DNA of 33,212 nt from JAKSCF01 sp028279945 (GCA_028279945.1 JANQMT010000169.1:1-33212); one strand, 5' to 3'; counted from the first letter of the stretch, positions 7,786 through 15,934 are shown. Numbers and translations are program-made. Notes: generated from the sequence alone by a model not told the origin.

Positions 7786-8457
7786 TTGAAAGTAATAGAC
7801 TTAACCCTTGAAATTACAGATGGAATTTCTACTTTTCCAGGGTTGCAAAAAGCTGTATGTTTACCTCATGTAACCCATTCATTTTCTGCTCCAAGATATG
7901 CAGAACCGTGTAAAGGATTTGCTTCTTTTCAATTATTATTAAATGACCATACCGGTACACATGTGGATGCTCCTTTTCATATGATTGCTGATGGGGATAC
8001 GGTAGAAAAAACAAAAATTGAAAATTTTGTTGGCAAAGCCATCATCTTAGACTTTAGTGACTTGCCATGTAAAAAAGATATTACGGCAGCAGATATAATG
8101 GACAAAGAAAATGAATTGATGATTCAAGAAGATGATATTGTCATTATAAGAAAATGGAATAAAAAATGGGGAGAAGATGGATTCTTTGAATGCAAAGCAT
8201 TAACAGAAGATGCAGCAGAATACTTAGTAAATAAAAAAATTAAATTATTAGGGATTGATTTACCTACTGTTGATGTTGAAGAATCTCCAATGCGAAGAGC
8301 AGCACATATTAAGTTGTTATCTAACAACATATATATTGTTGAAAACTTAGTCAATCTAGATCAAGTAACTGTCTCTGAATTTGAATTTATTGCCCTTCCT
8401 TTAAATATAGAAGGCATATCAGGTTCACCGGTAAGAGCAGCAGCACTTATTAGGTAG
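7786..8457 (+). CDS. Cyclase/kynurenine-formamidase family hydrolase
   Basis: A protein of the cyclase family (PF04199), which includes bacterial arylformamidase KynB and isatin hydrolase; these metal enzymes hydrolyse amide or lactam-like bonds. The signature HTGTHVDAPFH gives His55, His59, Asp61 and His65 as metal and catalytic residues. At 223 aa it has typical length. The start is TTG at 7786, set by TTGGAGGAT 6-14 nt upstream; no better ATG exists. It follows the enolase-superfamily gene by 14 nt, so the two are probably translated together and may act on successive intermediates, for example ring opening or lactone hydrolysis. No other kynurenine pathway gene is present, so a role in tryptophan breakdown is not supported. 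Confidence 0.87.
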   Translation: MKVIDLTLEITDGISTFPGLQKAVCLPHVTHSFSAPRYAEPCKGFASFQLLLNDHTGTHVDAPFHMIADGDTVEKTKIENFVGKAIILDFSDLPCKKDITAADIMDKENELMIQEDDIVIIRKWNKKWGEDGFFECKALTEDAAEYLVNKKIKLLGIDLPTVDVEESPMRRAAHIKLLSNNIYIVENLVNLDQVTVSEFEFIALPLNIEGISGSPVRAAALIR

Positions 8458-8475
8458 TGTTAAAGCCTATAGTGA

Positions 8476-8574
8476 AACGATAGTTAAACGGTAGTGGAAC
8501 AATAGTTGAACGATTGTTAAACCACTGTTTAACCATTGTTCAACCATTGTTCGACCAATGTTCAACGATAACTA
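8476..8574. repeat. Nine in-phase 11-bp quasi-palindromic repeats
   Basis: Nine contiguous units of exactly 11 bp begin at 8476, 8487, 8498, 8509, 8520, 8531, 8542, 8553 and 8564. The consensus is AACNATNGTTN, itself a palindrome; units 6 and 7 are identical (AACCATTGTTC). The array as a whole is also an inverted repeat: 8497-8522 pairs with 8527-8552 around a 4-nt loop, with 23 Watson-Crick pairs, one G-U and two mismatches. It fills the gap between the cyclase gene and the hydroxyacid dehydrogenase gene and stops just before the ribosome site ACGGAGGG. No T-run follows, so it is not a standard terminator. It could be a protein-binding array (one unit per helical turn) or an mRNA hairpin. 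Confidence 0.9.
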
Positions 8575-8588
8575 CGGAGGGTTATAAA

Positions 8589-9563
8589 ATGAAACTAGAA
8601 ACAAAAGTTCTTGTCACTCAACCTATTCATCCAAAGGGTATGGAATTACTGTATGATTCTGTAGAAGAAGTAATAGTAGCGGAAAATGATAAAGTTGAAA
8701 CGATTAAAAAATTAATAGACCATAAGGTTGAAGGTGTAATCGTAAGATATAATCCGTTTACAAGAGAATTAATAGAAAAAGCCAACCATTTGAAAGTAAT
8801 AGCAAGACACGGAATAGGAACTGACCTAATTGACTTAAAAGCAGCAACTGAACACGGAGTAGTGGTAGTCAATACACCAAATGCTGCTACTGTTTCAGTA
8901 GCAGAACATACGGTCACGCTGATGCTATGTTTAGCAAAAAATATGTTTGCTGCTGACTCTGAACTAAGAAAAGGAAATTATGCTTTTAAAAATGAATGTA
9001 TTTCTTATGAATTAGAAGACAAGACCTTAGGTCTTGTTGGATTAGGAAGAATTGGATTAGATGTAGCGGTTAAATGCAGACTTGGTTTCAGGATGAATGT
9101 AATCGCTTATGATCCATATGCCCAAAAAGAAATCGCTGAGGAACATGGAATTAAGCTTGTTGATACATTAGGAGAAGTCCTTGAACCATCAGATTTTGTA
9201 TCGCTGCATCTTCCATTAACTGAAAGGACTAAAGAAATAATAGGAATAAATGAGTTTAAAAAAATGAAAAAAACTGCATTCTTAATTAATTGTGCAAGAG
9301 GTGCAGTTGTAGATGAAAATGCATTAATTGATGCTTTAAATAACAATGAAATTGGTGGTGCCGGGCTTGATGTATTTACTCAAGAGCCACCTGAGACCGA
9401 TAATTCGTTACTTCAAATGAGTAATGTAGTCGTAACGCCTCACAATTCATCATTAACGGTTGATGGAAAAATAAAAATGGCCGTTTATGCAGTAGAACAA
9501 TTATTAAAAGTATTACGTGGGGATAAAGCTGATTTTGTAGTAAATAAAGAAATTTTAGATTAA
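8589..9563 (+). CDS. D-2-hydroxyacid dehydrogenase (PGDH-like)
   Basis: An NAD-dependent dehydrogenase of the D-isomer-specific family, which interconverts a D-2-hydroxy acid and its 2-oxo acid. The nucleotide fold holds GLGRIG (151-156) and Asp175, which favours NAD over NADP. The catalytic triad is Arg237 (NCARGA), Glu266 (TQEPPE) and His285 (TPHNSS). At 324 aa it lacks the regulatory ACT domain of biosynthetic SerA, so it is a catabolic-type or hydroxypyruvate-reductase-like member. The ATG at 8589 follows ACGGAGGG; a longer in-frame version would translate through the 11-bp repeats and is rejected. Together with the LarA-like gene downstream it suggests a pathway through an epimerisable 2-hydroxy acid. 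Confidence 0.9.
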   Translation: MKLETKVLVTQPIHPKGMELLYDSVEEVIVAENDKVETIKKLIDHKVEGVIVRYNPFTRELIEKANHLKVIARHGIGTDLIDLKAATEHGVVVVNTPNAATVSVAEHTVTLMLCLAKNMFAADSELRKGNYAFKNECISYELEDKTLGLVGLGRIGLDVAVKCRLGFRMNVIAYDPYAQKEIAEEHGIKLVDTLGEVLEPSDFVSLHLPLTERTKEIIGINEFKKMKKTAFLINCARGAVVDENALIDALNNNEIGGAGLDVFTQEPPETDNSLLQMSNVVVTPHNSSLTVDGKIKMAVYAVEQLLKVLRGDKADFVVNKEILD

Positions 9564-9573
9564 AAAGATGGAT

Positions 9574-9649
9574 GCACTAATCCCTTGATTCTAATGTCTC
9601 AAATGGTATTCCTCCCCTTATTGAAATAATCTGTTAAAGGGATTAGTGC
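9574..9649. repeat. 13-bp inverted repeat with 50-nt loop
   Basis: gcactaatccctt (9574-9586) is perfectly repeated in inverse as aagggattagtgc (9637-9649). The loop contains cctcccctta (9611-9620), part of which could pair instead with the AAGGG of the right arm. It fills most of the space between the hydroxyacid dehydrogenase and SDR genes. No T-run follows, so it is not a classic terminator. An RNA processing or attenuation element is possible. Confidence 0.6.
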
Positions 9650-9684
9650 TATTCAATTAAAAAGAAAGGATTAGTTGAAGATAT

Positions 9685-10449
9685 ATGAGGCAGAATTTAT
9701 TTAATTTAACAGGTGAAATCGCAATTATTACTGGTGGAGCAAAAGGATTAGGAAAAGGTATGGCTATAGGTTTGGCTGAAAATGGTGCTACAGTTGTAAT
9801 TATTGATATAGATAAAAAAGAAGGATTAAAAACAATTGAAGAAATAAATAGCAGCGGATATAAAGCAGTATTAAAAGCAGGAGATATTACAAATAAGGAA
9901 GCTGTTAAAAAAATTGTAAAGGACGTTCTACAGGAATATGGAAAAATTGACATATTAGTTAACAATGCTGGGTTTGTTATTAGAAAAGATGCGTTAAATA
10001 CAACAGATGAAGAATGGGATAAGCTTATGAATTTGAACCTAAAAAGTCATTTTGTTATGGTTAAAGCCGTATTGCCTTCCATGATAGAACAAAGAAAAGG
10101 CAAAATTATTGAAATTGGTTCAGTATCAAGTTTCTTAGGCCATCCCGTTCATACAGCCTATGCGGCAAGTAAAGGTGCCATAAGGTTGTTTATTAAAACA
10201 TTGGCACAGGATTATGGAAAATTCAACATCTATGCCAATGGAATTGCACCTGGATATATTAAAACACCAATGACAGCAGGATTTTTAGAAGACGAAAACA
10301 ATTATAATTCTGTAGTAGGGAAAATACCTATAGGAAGAGTAGGTATTCCTGAAGATTTAGTGGGGCCTGTTGTATTTTTAGCTTCAAAAGCATCTGACTA
10401 TATTCAAGGGCATATGCTTCCTGTTGAAGGTGGAAGACTTGTAGATTGA
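9685..10449 (+). CDS. SDR family NAD(P)-dependent oxidoreductase
   Basis: A classical short-chain dehydrogenase of 254 aa. The cofactor motif is TGGAKGLG (16-23), Asp41 at the end of the second strand favours NAD, NNAG is at 93-96, and the catalytic set is Ser146, Tyr159 and Lys163 (TAYAASKGA). The closest recognisable kind is the gluconate 5-dehydrogenase/2-deoxygluconate 3-dehydrogenase-like group, which oxidises a secondary hydroxyl of a sugar acid or related compound; this is family resemblance only. An in-frame stop at 9676 limits the start to the ATG at 9685. The upstream AAAGGA is rather far (14 nt), so translation may be modest or influenced by the inverted repeat at 9574-9649. Confidence 0.9.
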   Translation: MRQNLFNLTGEIAIITGGAKGLGKGMAIGLAENGATVVIIDIDKKEGLKTIEEINSSGYKAVLKAGDITNKEAVKKIVKDVLQEYGKIDILVNNAGFVIRKDALNTTDEEWDKLMNLNLKSHFVMVKAVLPSMIEQRKGKIIEIGSVSSFLGHPVHTAYAASKGAIRLFIKTLAQDYGKFNIYANGIAPGYIKTPMTAGFLEDENNYNSVVGKIPIGRVGIPEDLVGPVVFLASKASDYIQGHMLPVEGGRLVD

Positions 10450-10525
10450 TTAAAATAAATAGGGAAATGATTTATTTTCTATTGGAAAAACATTGTAAAT
10501 AACCAACTAAAAACTAAGGAGAATT

Positions 10526-11824
10526 ATGATGAAAGAATTTGAAATTTTTACTGGAAAAGAGTATTTACAGTTTAGTATTCCAGATGAATTTACATTTGAA
10601 GTATTAACCTCAAAAAATATTACGCCCATAAATGATTTTGTAGGAACAATAAAAAATAGTTTTAATCATCCAATAGAAAGCAAACCTTTAAAAGAAATCG
10701 TTAAACCCGGTCAAAAAGTAGCCTTTATTGTAAACGATAATACTCGATACATACCACAACATGTTATTGTTCCTGAAATGATTAACGCAATCAATGAAGC
10801 AGGGGTAGAAGATGAAGATATAACAATTGTTGTGGCTGCAGGAACACATAGACCAATGACAGATGATGAACTGATGGAGACATTGGGAAAAGAAATTTTT
10901 GATAGAATTAATATTGAGAATCATAATGCTTATGATAAAGATGGTTTAGTTAATCTTGGTATTTCAAAAAAATTAGGAGTTCCTATTGAATTAAATAAAA
11001 CAGTAGTAGAAGCAGATGTCAGATTGGGAATAGGGACCATTGAACCCCATTTATTTGCCGGATATAGTGGTGGCGTGAAAATCATGTCAGTTGGAGTTGC
11101 AGGTATTAAATCTATTGAAGCAACGCACAACGCTAAAATGTTAGAACATCCAAGTACTCAATTTGGAGTTACGGAAAATAATGTTTTTAGAGAATTTTTA
11201 AATGAAGTGGCCAGTTTAGTAAAACTAGATTTTATATTAAATGTTGTTCAGAATGAAAATAAGAAGCCTTTAGAAGTGTTTTCCGGAGATCCTATTAAAG
11301 CATTTGAAAAAGGGGTGGAGTTTGCTAGAGATGTTTATGAGGCTGAAGTTGAAAAAGAAGCAGATATTGTTATATCTGTACCTAGATTTCCAAAAACCAT
11401 TAACCTTTACCAATCAACAAGGGCTGCAAATGGCGTAATATTTGGGGAGAGTCCTATTGTAAAACAGGATGGAATATTAATAATGCCTGCAAGATGTTGG
11501 GATGGATATGGGGTTGATGAATTATATCATGATTTAGCATACGTTGAAGACCCTAAAGAATTAATAATAAGAGCTAGAGAAAAAGGATTTTCTCCTGAAG
11601 GACATAAATCGTTTACAATTTCTAGAATATTGCAAAGGTGCAACATATATATTACAGATACTGATTTACCTAAAAAACAAATTGTAAATATGCATTTAAA
11701 CTATGCTGAAAATATTAATGAAGCATTAAAGGACATACGTACAAAATATAAAGAAAACATTAAGGGTAAGCATATAGCAATAGTGCCTGATGGAATATTA
11801 ACAATGCCTAGGCTTAAAAAATAA
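10526..11824 (+). CDS. LarA-like nickel-dependent racemase homologue
   Basis: A lactate racemase family protein (DUF2088/LarA), whose characterised members epimerise 2-hydroxy acids using the nickel-pincer cofactor. At 432 aa the length fits. Counting from this ATG, residues matching the known L. plantarum LarA active site are Asp71 and Arg74 (NDNTR), His108 (GTHRP), His175 (EPHLFAGYSGG), Lys185 (cofactor-attachment lysine, GVKIM), His201 (nickel ligand, ATHN) and Gln296. The usual second catalytic lysine (Lys298 in LarA) is Arg299 here (YQSTR), which hints at a different substrate. A second ATG at 10529 fits the AAGGAG spacing slightly better. The cofactor genes larB, larC and larE are not in the window. 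With the D-hydroxyacid dehydrogenase it would let both stereoisomers enter one route. Confidence 0.88.
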   Translation: MMKEFEIFTGKEYLQFSIPDEFTFEVLTSKNITPINDFVGTIKNSFNHPIESKPLKEIVKPGQKVAFIVNDNTRYIPQHVIVPEMINAINEAGVEDEDITIVVAAGTHRPMTDDELMETLGKEIFDRINIENHNAYDKDGLVNLGISKKLGVPIELNKTVVEADVRLGIGTIEPHLFAGYSGGVKIMSVGVAGIKSIEATHNAKMLEHPSTQFGVTENNVFREFLNEVASLVKLDFILNVVQNENKKPLEVFSGDPIKAFEKGVEFARDVYEAEVEKEADIVISVPRFPKTINLYQSTRAANGVIFGESPIVKQDGILIMPARCWDGYGVDELYHDLAYVEDPKELIIRAREKGFSPEGHKSFTISRILQRCNIYITDTDLPKKQIVNMHLNYAENINEALKDIRTKYKENIKGKHIAIVPDGILTMPRLKK

Positions 11825-11838
11825 AAGGAGAGTTAAAA

Positions 11839-13017
11839 ATGTTGAATATTTATTCTGAATGGTGTATGCCTACAAAAATCACCTGCAAAGAAAAAGCCAT
11901 AGATTATCTGGGAGAAATTGTATCATGTTATGGGAAAAAATCAGTGATTATTGTAGGACAGAAATCTATGATACGACTGGGCTTTGTTGAAAGAGCAAAA
12001 GAATCTTTAAGATTATCCAAAATAGATAGTGCAGTGTATTCGGGAGTCCCTCAAGAACCGTTGGTCGATGATATTAAAGAAATAATTGATTTTGTAAAGA
12101 AAGAAAATGCTGATTTCATTGTTGCACTTGGAGGGGGCAGTGTAATTGATGCATCAAAAGCAGCTTCTGTTGGTGCAGTTCATGAAGGTGAAATATATAA
12201 ATATTTGAGAAGTAAGGAGTATGGAGATCAAATATCAGAAAAAACACTTCCAATTATTGTGGTACCTACAACTGCTGGTTCCGGAAGCGAAACATCATGT
12301 TATTCGGTATTAAATAGTCCCAAAGATAAAGTAAAAGATGTTTTAGTAAGTAAATATTTGTATCCTAAAGAATGCATTATCGATCCGGACATCTCATCAA
12401 ATGCTCCGAATTTTATCAAATTAAGCTCAGGTTTAGATGTTTTGTCACATGCAGTTGAAGCATACCTATCCAAAAGATGTTCATGTATAGTTGCAGGTCT
12501 GGCAATTGAAGCAGTCAGCTTAGTGATTGAAAATTTGCCAAAGGTATTACAAGATAACAGTGATATGAAAGCTCATGCCAATATGGCTTATGCCAGTGCT
12601 ATTGCAGGTGCATGTATTGGAAATGCAGGCACAATTATAGGACATGCTTTAGGACATGCTTGGGGTGCGGCAACTCATGTTAATCATGGATTGGCAGTAG
12701 GAGCACTTATTCCTTGGGTTATGGAATTAGGACTAAAAGGAGATGGAATAGAAAAACTTGCGTACCTTGCAGACAACCTTAAAATAACTAGCGTTACTAT
12801 GAATGATAAAGAAAAGGCTACAAAATTAATTGATGAAATCAATCATTTCTTTAATAAGGTTGGCTTTGATATTACAAGTTTAAAACAATATGTTGACAAT
12901 GCATCTTTGAATAATATTATTCAAATTGCAATAGAGCAGCCGGTAACATTAAATACGCCTTATAAAGTACAAGAAAACGATATATTAGAAATATTCAATA
13001 AAATTTGTAAAAAATAA
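11839..13017 (+). CDS. Iron-containing alcohol dehydrogenase
   Basis: A group III alcohol dehydrogenase of 392 aa, which interconverts an alcohol and an aldehyde or ketone with NAD(P). The cofactor loop is GGGSVIDASKA (98-108) and TTAGSGSE (144-151). The metal ligands are Asp200 and His204 (DVLSHAVEA), His269 (GHALGHAWG) and His283 (VNHGLAVG), all present, so the enzyme should be active. It starts 14 nt after the LarA-like gene with AAAGGAGAG as ribosome site. Next to the aldehyde:ferredoxin oxidoreductase, it probably makes or removes the aldehyde that enzyme uses. The exact substrate cannot be read from the sequence; 1,2-propanediol, lactaldehyde or hydroxy-acid types are all possible. Confidence 0.92.
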   Translation: MLNIYSEWCMPTKITCKEKAIDYLGEIVSCYGKKSVIIVGQKSMIRLGFVERAKESLRLSKIDSAVYSGVPQEPLVDDIKEIIDFVKKENADFIVALGGGSVIDASKAASVGAVHEGEIYKYLRSKEYGDQISEKTLPIIVVPTTAGSGSETSCYSVLNSPKDKVKDVLVSKYLYPKECIIDPDISSNAPNFIKLSSGLDVLSHAVEAYLSKRCSCIVAGLAIEAVSLVIENLPKVLQDNSDMKAHANMAYASAIAGACIGNAGTIIGHALGHAWGAATHVNHGLAVGALIPWVMELGLKGDGIEKLAYLADNLKITSVTMNDKEKATKLIDEINHFFNKVGFDITSLKQYVDNASLNNIIQIAIEQPVTLNTPYKVQENDILEIFNKICKK

Positions 13018-13074
13018 TCTTTTCCAACTAAAATACTTGCTAATGGTTTTTATGAATGAAAGGAGAGAGTTAGT

Positions 13075-14772
13075 TTGAGTGTACTGTATAGAGTTGATTT
13101 GACAACAGAAACGATAACAGCTGAAGCCGTTAAAGAAAAATATCAATTGCTTGGAGGAAGAGCTCTTACGTCTACAATTGTGTCTGAAGAAGTAAGACCA
13201 ACATGCCACCCTTTAAGTAAAGAAAATAAATTAGTGATTGCTCCGGGTCTGATATCCGGAACAATACTATCAAGCTCAAACCGATTATCTGTAGGGTCAA
13301 AAAGTCCGCTTACTAATGGAATAAAAGAAAGTAATGCGGGTGGGAATGTAGCTATTAAACTTGGAAAACTAGGTATAAAAGCAATTATTATAGAGGGTAA
13401 AACATCACAAAGTGCTAAATCAGTTTTAATTGTCGTCAGTAAATCTGGAATTGAAATTGAAGATGCTTCTTTTATTGAAGGGTTAAATGCTTATCCGGCG
13501 ACAGAAAAGATTAAAGAAAAATATGGAAAAAAAGTTGGGATAATGGTAATCGGTAAAGCAGGTGAATTAATGCTTGCATCTTCTCAAATTAATGTAACAG
13601 ATAAAGACGGACTACCCGGTCGATCCCTTGGAAGAGGAGGGCTTGGAGCTGTAATGGGAAGTAAAAATATTAAAGCAATAGTTGTAGATGATGCTGGAGT
13701 GACCAATGAACAAAATAAAAAACTAAATGAATTGATAAAGGTTTTTGCCAAAAAACTTAGAGAAAATCCAGTTACTGGAGATATCTTCGGTAAATATGGC
13801 ACAGCAAGAAACATTGAATTGTTAAATGAATTAAAAGGTTTGCCAACTTACAATTTCTCGTCCGGTACTTTTGATTATGCAAATGATATTGGGGGTGAAA
13901 AAATAAATGAGTTAATAACCAAGAGAGCAGGCGAAAGTAAGGTAGCACATGCTTGTATGCCAGGGTGTGTGATCAGATGTTCTAAAGAGTTTTATGACGA
14001 AAATGGAGATTTACTTTGTCAATCACTTGAATATGAAACTTTGTGCTTGCTAGGCTCAAATATAGGGCTTAAAAATATTGATCAAATTGCCGAACTCAAT
14101 AAATTATGTGATGACATTGGTCTGGATACTATGGATGTTGGTGTTTCATTAGGCGTTTTGACTGAGGCGGGAGTATTTAAATATGGCGACTTTAATAGCT
14201 ATAAATCTGCATTACAAGATATAGGAAACGGTACGCCGCTTGGAAGATTAATTGCAAGTGGTCCGGAAACATGCGGTAAGGTATATGGCGTAATTAGAGT
14301 AGCTGCTGTTAACGGTCAGGGTATGGCTGCATATGACCCAAGGGTTATCAAAGGATTAGGCGTCACATATGCCACTTCTCCAATGGGAGCCGATCATACC
14401 GCGGGTAATACAATCGTACAGCCTATAGATCATAGGGATCCGGAGATTCAAGTAAAATATTCAAAAGAAACACAAATAAACTTCACACTTCAAGACAGTT
14501 TGGGTATGTGCATTTTAGCAGGAAGAATTACAATGTCTGAGAAAGAACTCATGGAAGATATTATTGAAAATATTATAGGAAAAAAAGTAACCATTGAAAA
14601 TTTGAAAGAACAAGGTTTGGAAATAATTAAATTGGAAAGAGAATTTAATAAAAGAGCAGGCATTTCAGAACAAAAATACAGAATCCCAGATTATATGAAA
14701 GAAGAGGAACTTGAACCGACAAAAGAAGTTTTTGATGTTAATGCTAATGATATGGACAAAATATTTGACTGA
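13075..14772 (+). CDS. Aldehyde:ferredoxin oxidoreductase family, tungsten type
   Basis: A tungstopterin enzyme of the AOR family, which oxidises an aldehyde to the carboxylic acid and reduces ferredoxin, or runs in reverse. The protein has 565 aa, slightly short for the family. The N-terminal domain includes NAGGN (about 87-91) and GRGGLGAVMGSKNIKAI (187-203). The [4Fe-4S] ligands are Cys294, Cys298 and Cys302 (ACMPGCVIRC) and Cys479 (LGMC); the CX3CX3C spacing differs from the CX2CX3C of Pyrococcus AOR. The pterin/metal region has TSPMGADHTAGN (434-445). The start is TTG at 13075, with AAGGAG 10 nt upstream and the usual LYRVDLTT opening. The MoaD-like gene in the island may supply its cofactor. 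It would give the pathway reduced ferredoxin. Confidence 0.92.
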   Translation: MSVLYRVDLTTETITAEAVKEKYQLLGGRALTSTIVSEEVRPTCHPLSKENKLVIAPGLISGTILSSSNRLSVGSKSPLTNGIKESNAGGNVAIKLGKLGIKAIIIEGKTSQSAKSVLIVVSKSGIEIEDASFIEGLNAYPATEKIKEKYGKKVGIMVIGKAGELMLASSQINVTDKDGLPGRSLGRGGLGAVMGSKNIKAIVVDDAGVTNEQNKKLNELIKVFAKKLRENPVTGDIFGKYGTARNIELLNELKGLPTYNFSSGTFDYANDIGGEKINELITKRAGESKVAHACMPGCVIRCSKEFYDENGDLLCQSLEYETLCLLGSNIGLKNIDQIAELNKLCDDIGLDTMDVGVSLGVLTEAGVFKYGDFNSYKSALQDIGNGTPLGRLIASGPETCGKVYGVIRVAAVNGQGMAAYDPRVIKGLGVTYATSPMGADHTAGNTIVQPIDHRDPEIQVKYSKETQINFTLQDSLGMCILAGRITMSEKELMEDIIENIIGKKVTIENLKEQGLEIIKLEREFNKRAGISEQKYRIPDYMKEEELEPTKEVFDVNANDMDKIFD

Positions 14773-14828
14773 GTATTAATACAATTAGCAAAATTAAACC
14801 ACCTTTTTAATTCGTTATTGTTAATACA

Positions 14829-14854
14829 TGATAAATCATTATCTTGATTTATCA
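14829..14854. repeat. Perfect 10-bp inverted repeat before the transporter
   Basis: tgataaatca (14829-14838) and tgatttatca (14845-14854) are exact inverse copies around 6 nt. It lies 40 nt ahead of the substrate-binding protein gene, in a 121-nt gap with no clear promoter or T-run. It could be an operator or an mRNA hairpin that protects the transporter message. Confidence 0.5.
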
Positions 14855-14893
14855 ATAAAAATAAACAAGAAAAAAATAAAGGAGGAGAATAAT

Positions 14894-15934
14894 ATGAAAA
14901 ACTTTTTGTCCCTAGTAGTATGTATAGCTTTAATAGTAAGTATATTGGGGGGATGTGGTTCTGGAGAACAAGTACAAGATACTAGTCCTACAACCAGTGA
15001 ATGGATACCAGATCGACCCATACAATTTATTGTTCCATATGCTGCAGGAGGAGCTATTGATAGAGTAACTAGAGCATTGCAGCCGCATTTACAGGAATAT
15101 CTAGGTGTTCCGGTTACTGTAGTAAATATGCCCGGTGGGTCAACCGTAATAGCTTATGAGCATGTATTTAACTCAGAAAAAGATGGATATACTATATTGT
15201 CGTTATCTCCCGAGGTAGGAACTATGGCTGTAATGGGTAATGCAGAATTAACACCAAAAAATTGGGTCGGAATTGGATTTACAGCTGCTTTTGCAAATAC
15301 TTTTGTAGTCAATAAGGATTCACAGTATAATGATTTAAACGATTTGATTGATGCTATGAAAAAAGAAAAATTGACTGCTGCATGCGCTGCAAATGGAGGA
15401 GCTTGGAGCCAAGGGGTAATGCTTATGGCTGAAATAACCGGAGCAAACGATCCGGAGTTTGTACCTCAAGGTGGAGGCTTTGTTGCAGCACAAGCAGCTA
15501 TGAAAAATGAAGTGGATTTTGCAACATGTGGACTGGGTGAAGTCGTTGACTTGCTTGCTGGAGGAGAACTTAGATCTTTAGGTTACTATGGACTTGAACC
15601 ATTCCATATTGAAGGATATGGAGATGTTCCTGTAATATCAGAGTTTGTTCCAGAGGCCGCAAAGTTCAGTCCTTTTGGTGGGTGGACGGGTTTTGCAGTA
15701 CCTGAAGGTACCCCGGATAATATAGTAGAAAAACTAGTAGAAGCTTATAAATATGCAGCTCAACAAGACGACTATAAGGCATTCTTGCAAGAAAATGCAT
15801 TTTCCGGTGGAGTTCTTTCAGCAGATAATTTCCAAGACTATGTTAATAATATGGCATCCGTTTCAGCATGGATGTTATATAATAAAGGATTTGCAGAAAT
15901 TTCACCAGAAGAATTTGGTATTTCTAAGCCATAA
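14894..15934 (+). CDS. TTT transporter substrate-binding lipoprotein (TctC/Bug)
   Basis: The extracytoplasmic binding protein of a tripartite tricarboxylate transporter, which captures a carboxylate and hands it to the membrane parts. The ATG at 14894 follows AAAGGAGGAG, giving 346 aa. Residues 1-20 are a signal peptide with lipobox ILGGC, so Cys21 is lipid-anchored on the outer membrane face. The mature start PDRPIQFIVPYAAGGAIDRVTR is split by nothing unusual and matches the Bug-family opening (the P-loop that contacts the ligand carboxylate). The family binds tricarboxylates, dicarboxylates, aromatic acids and others, so the ligand is not fixed. The tctB and tctA homologues follow directly. 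A longer in-frame version from 14828 would add a charged, non-signal N-terminus and is rejected. Confidence 0.93.
   Translation: MKNFLSLVVCIALIVSILGGCGSGEQVQDTSPTTSEWIPDRPIQFIVPYAAGGAIDRVTRALQPHLQEYLGVPVTVVNMPGGSTVIAYEHVFNSEKDGYTILSLSPEVGTMAVMGNAELTPKNWVGIGFTAAFANTFVVNKDSQYNDLNDLIDAMKKEKLTAACAANGGAWSQGVMLMAEITGANDPEFVPQGGGFVAAQAAMKNEVDFATCGLGEVVDLLAGGELRSLGYYGLEPFHIEGYGDVPVISEFVPEAAKFSPFGGWTGFAVPEGTPDNIVEKLVEAYKYAAQQDDYKAFLQENAFSGGVLSADNFQDYVNNMASVSAWMLYNKGFAEISPEEFGISKP

Noticed and set aside
7786..8457. Kynurenine formamidase in tryptophan breakdown
   Set aside because: The family fits, but no tryptophan dioxygenase or kynureninase gene is present and the organism appears anaerobic.
8476..8574. 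CRISPR array
   Set aside because: Units are 11 bp, contiguous and without spacers; no cas gene nearby.
8514..8588. N-terminal extension of the hydroxyacid dehydrogenase through the repeats
   Set aside because: It would translate the 11-bp repeats; the ACGGAGGG site and the family N-terminus (KVLVTQPIHPKG) support ATG 8589.
14828..14893. Upstream start for the binding-protein gene
   Set aside because: It would place a lysine-rich stretch before the signal peptide, and AAAGGAGGAG clearly serves ATG 14894.
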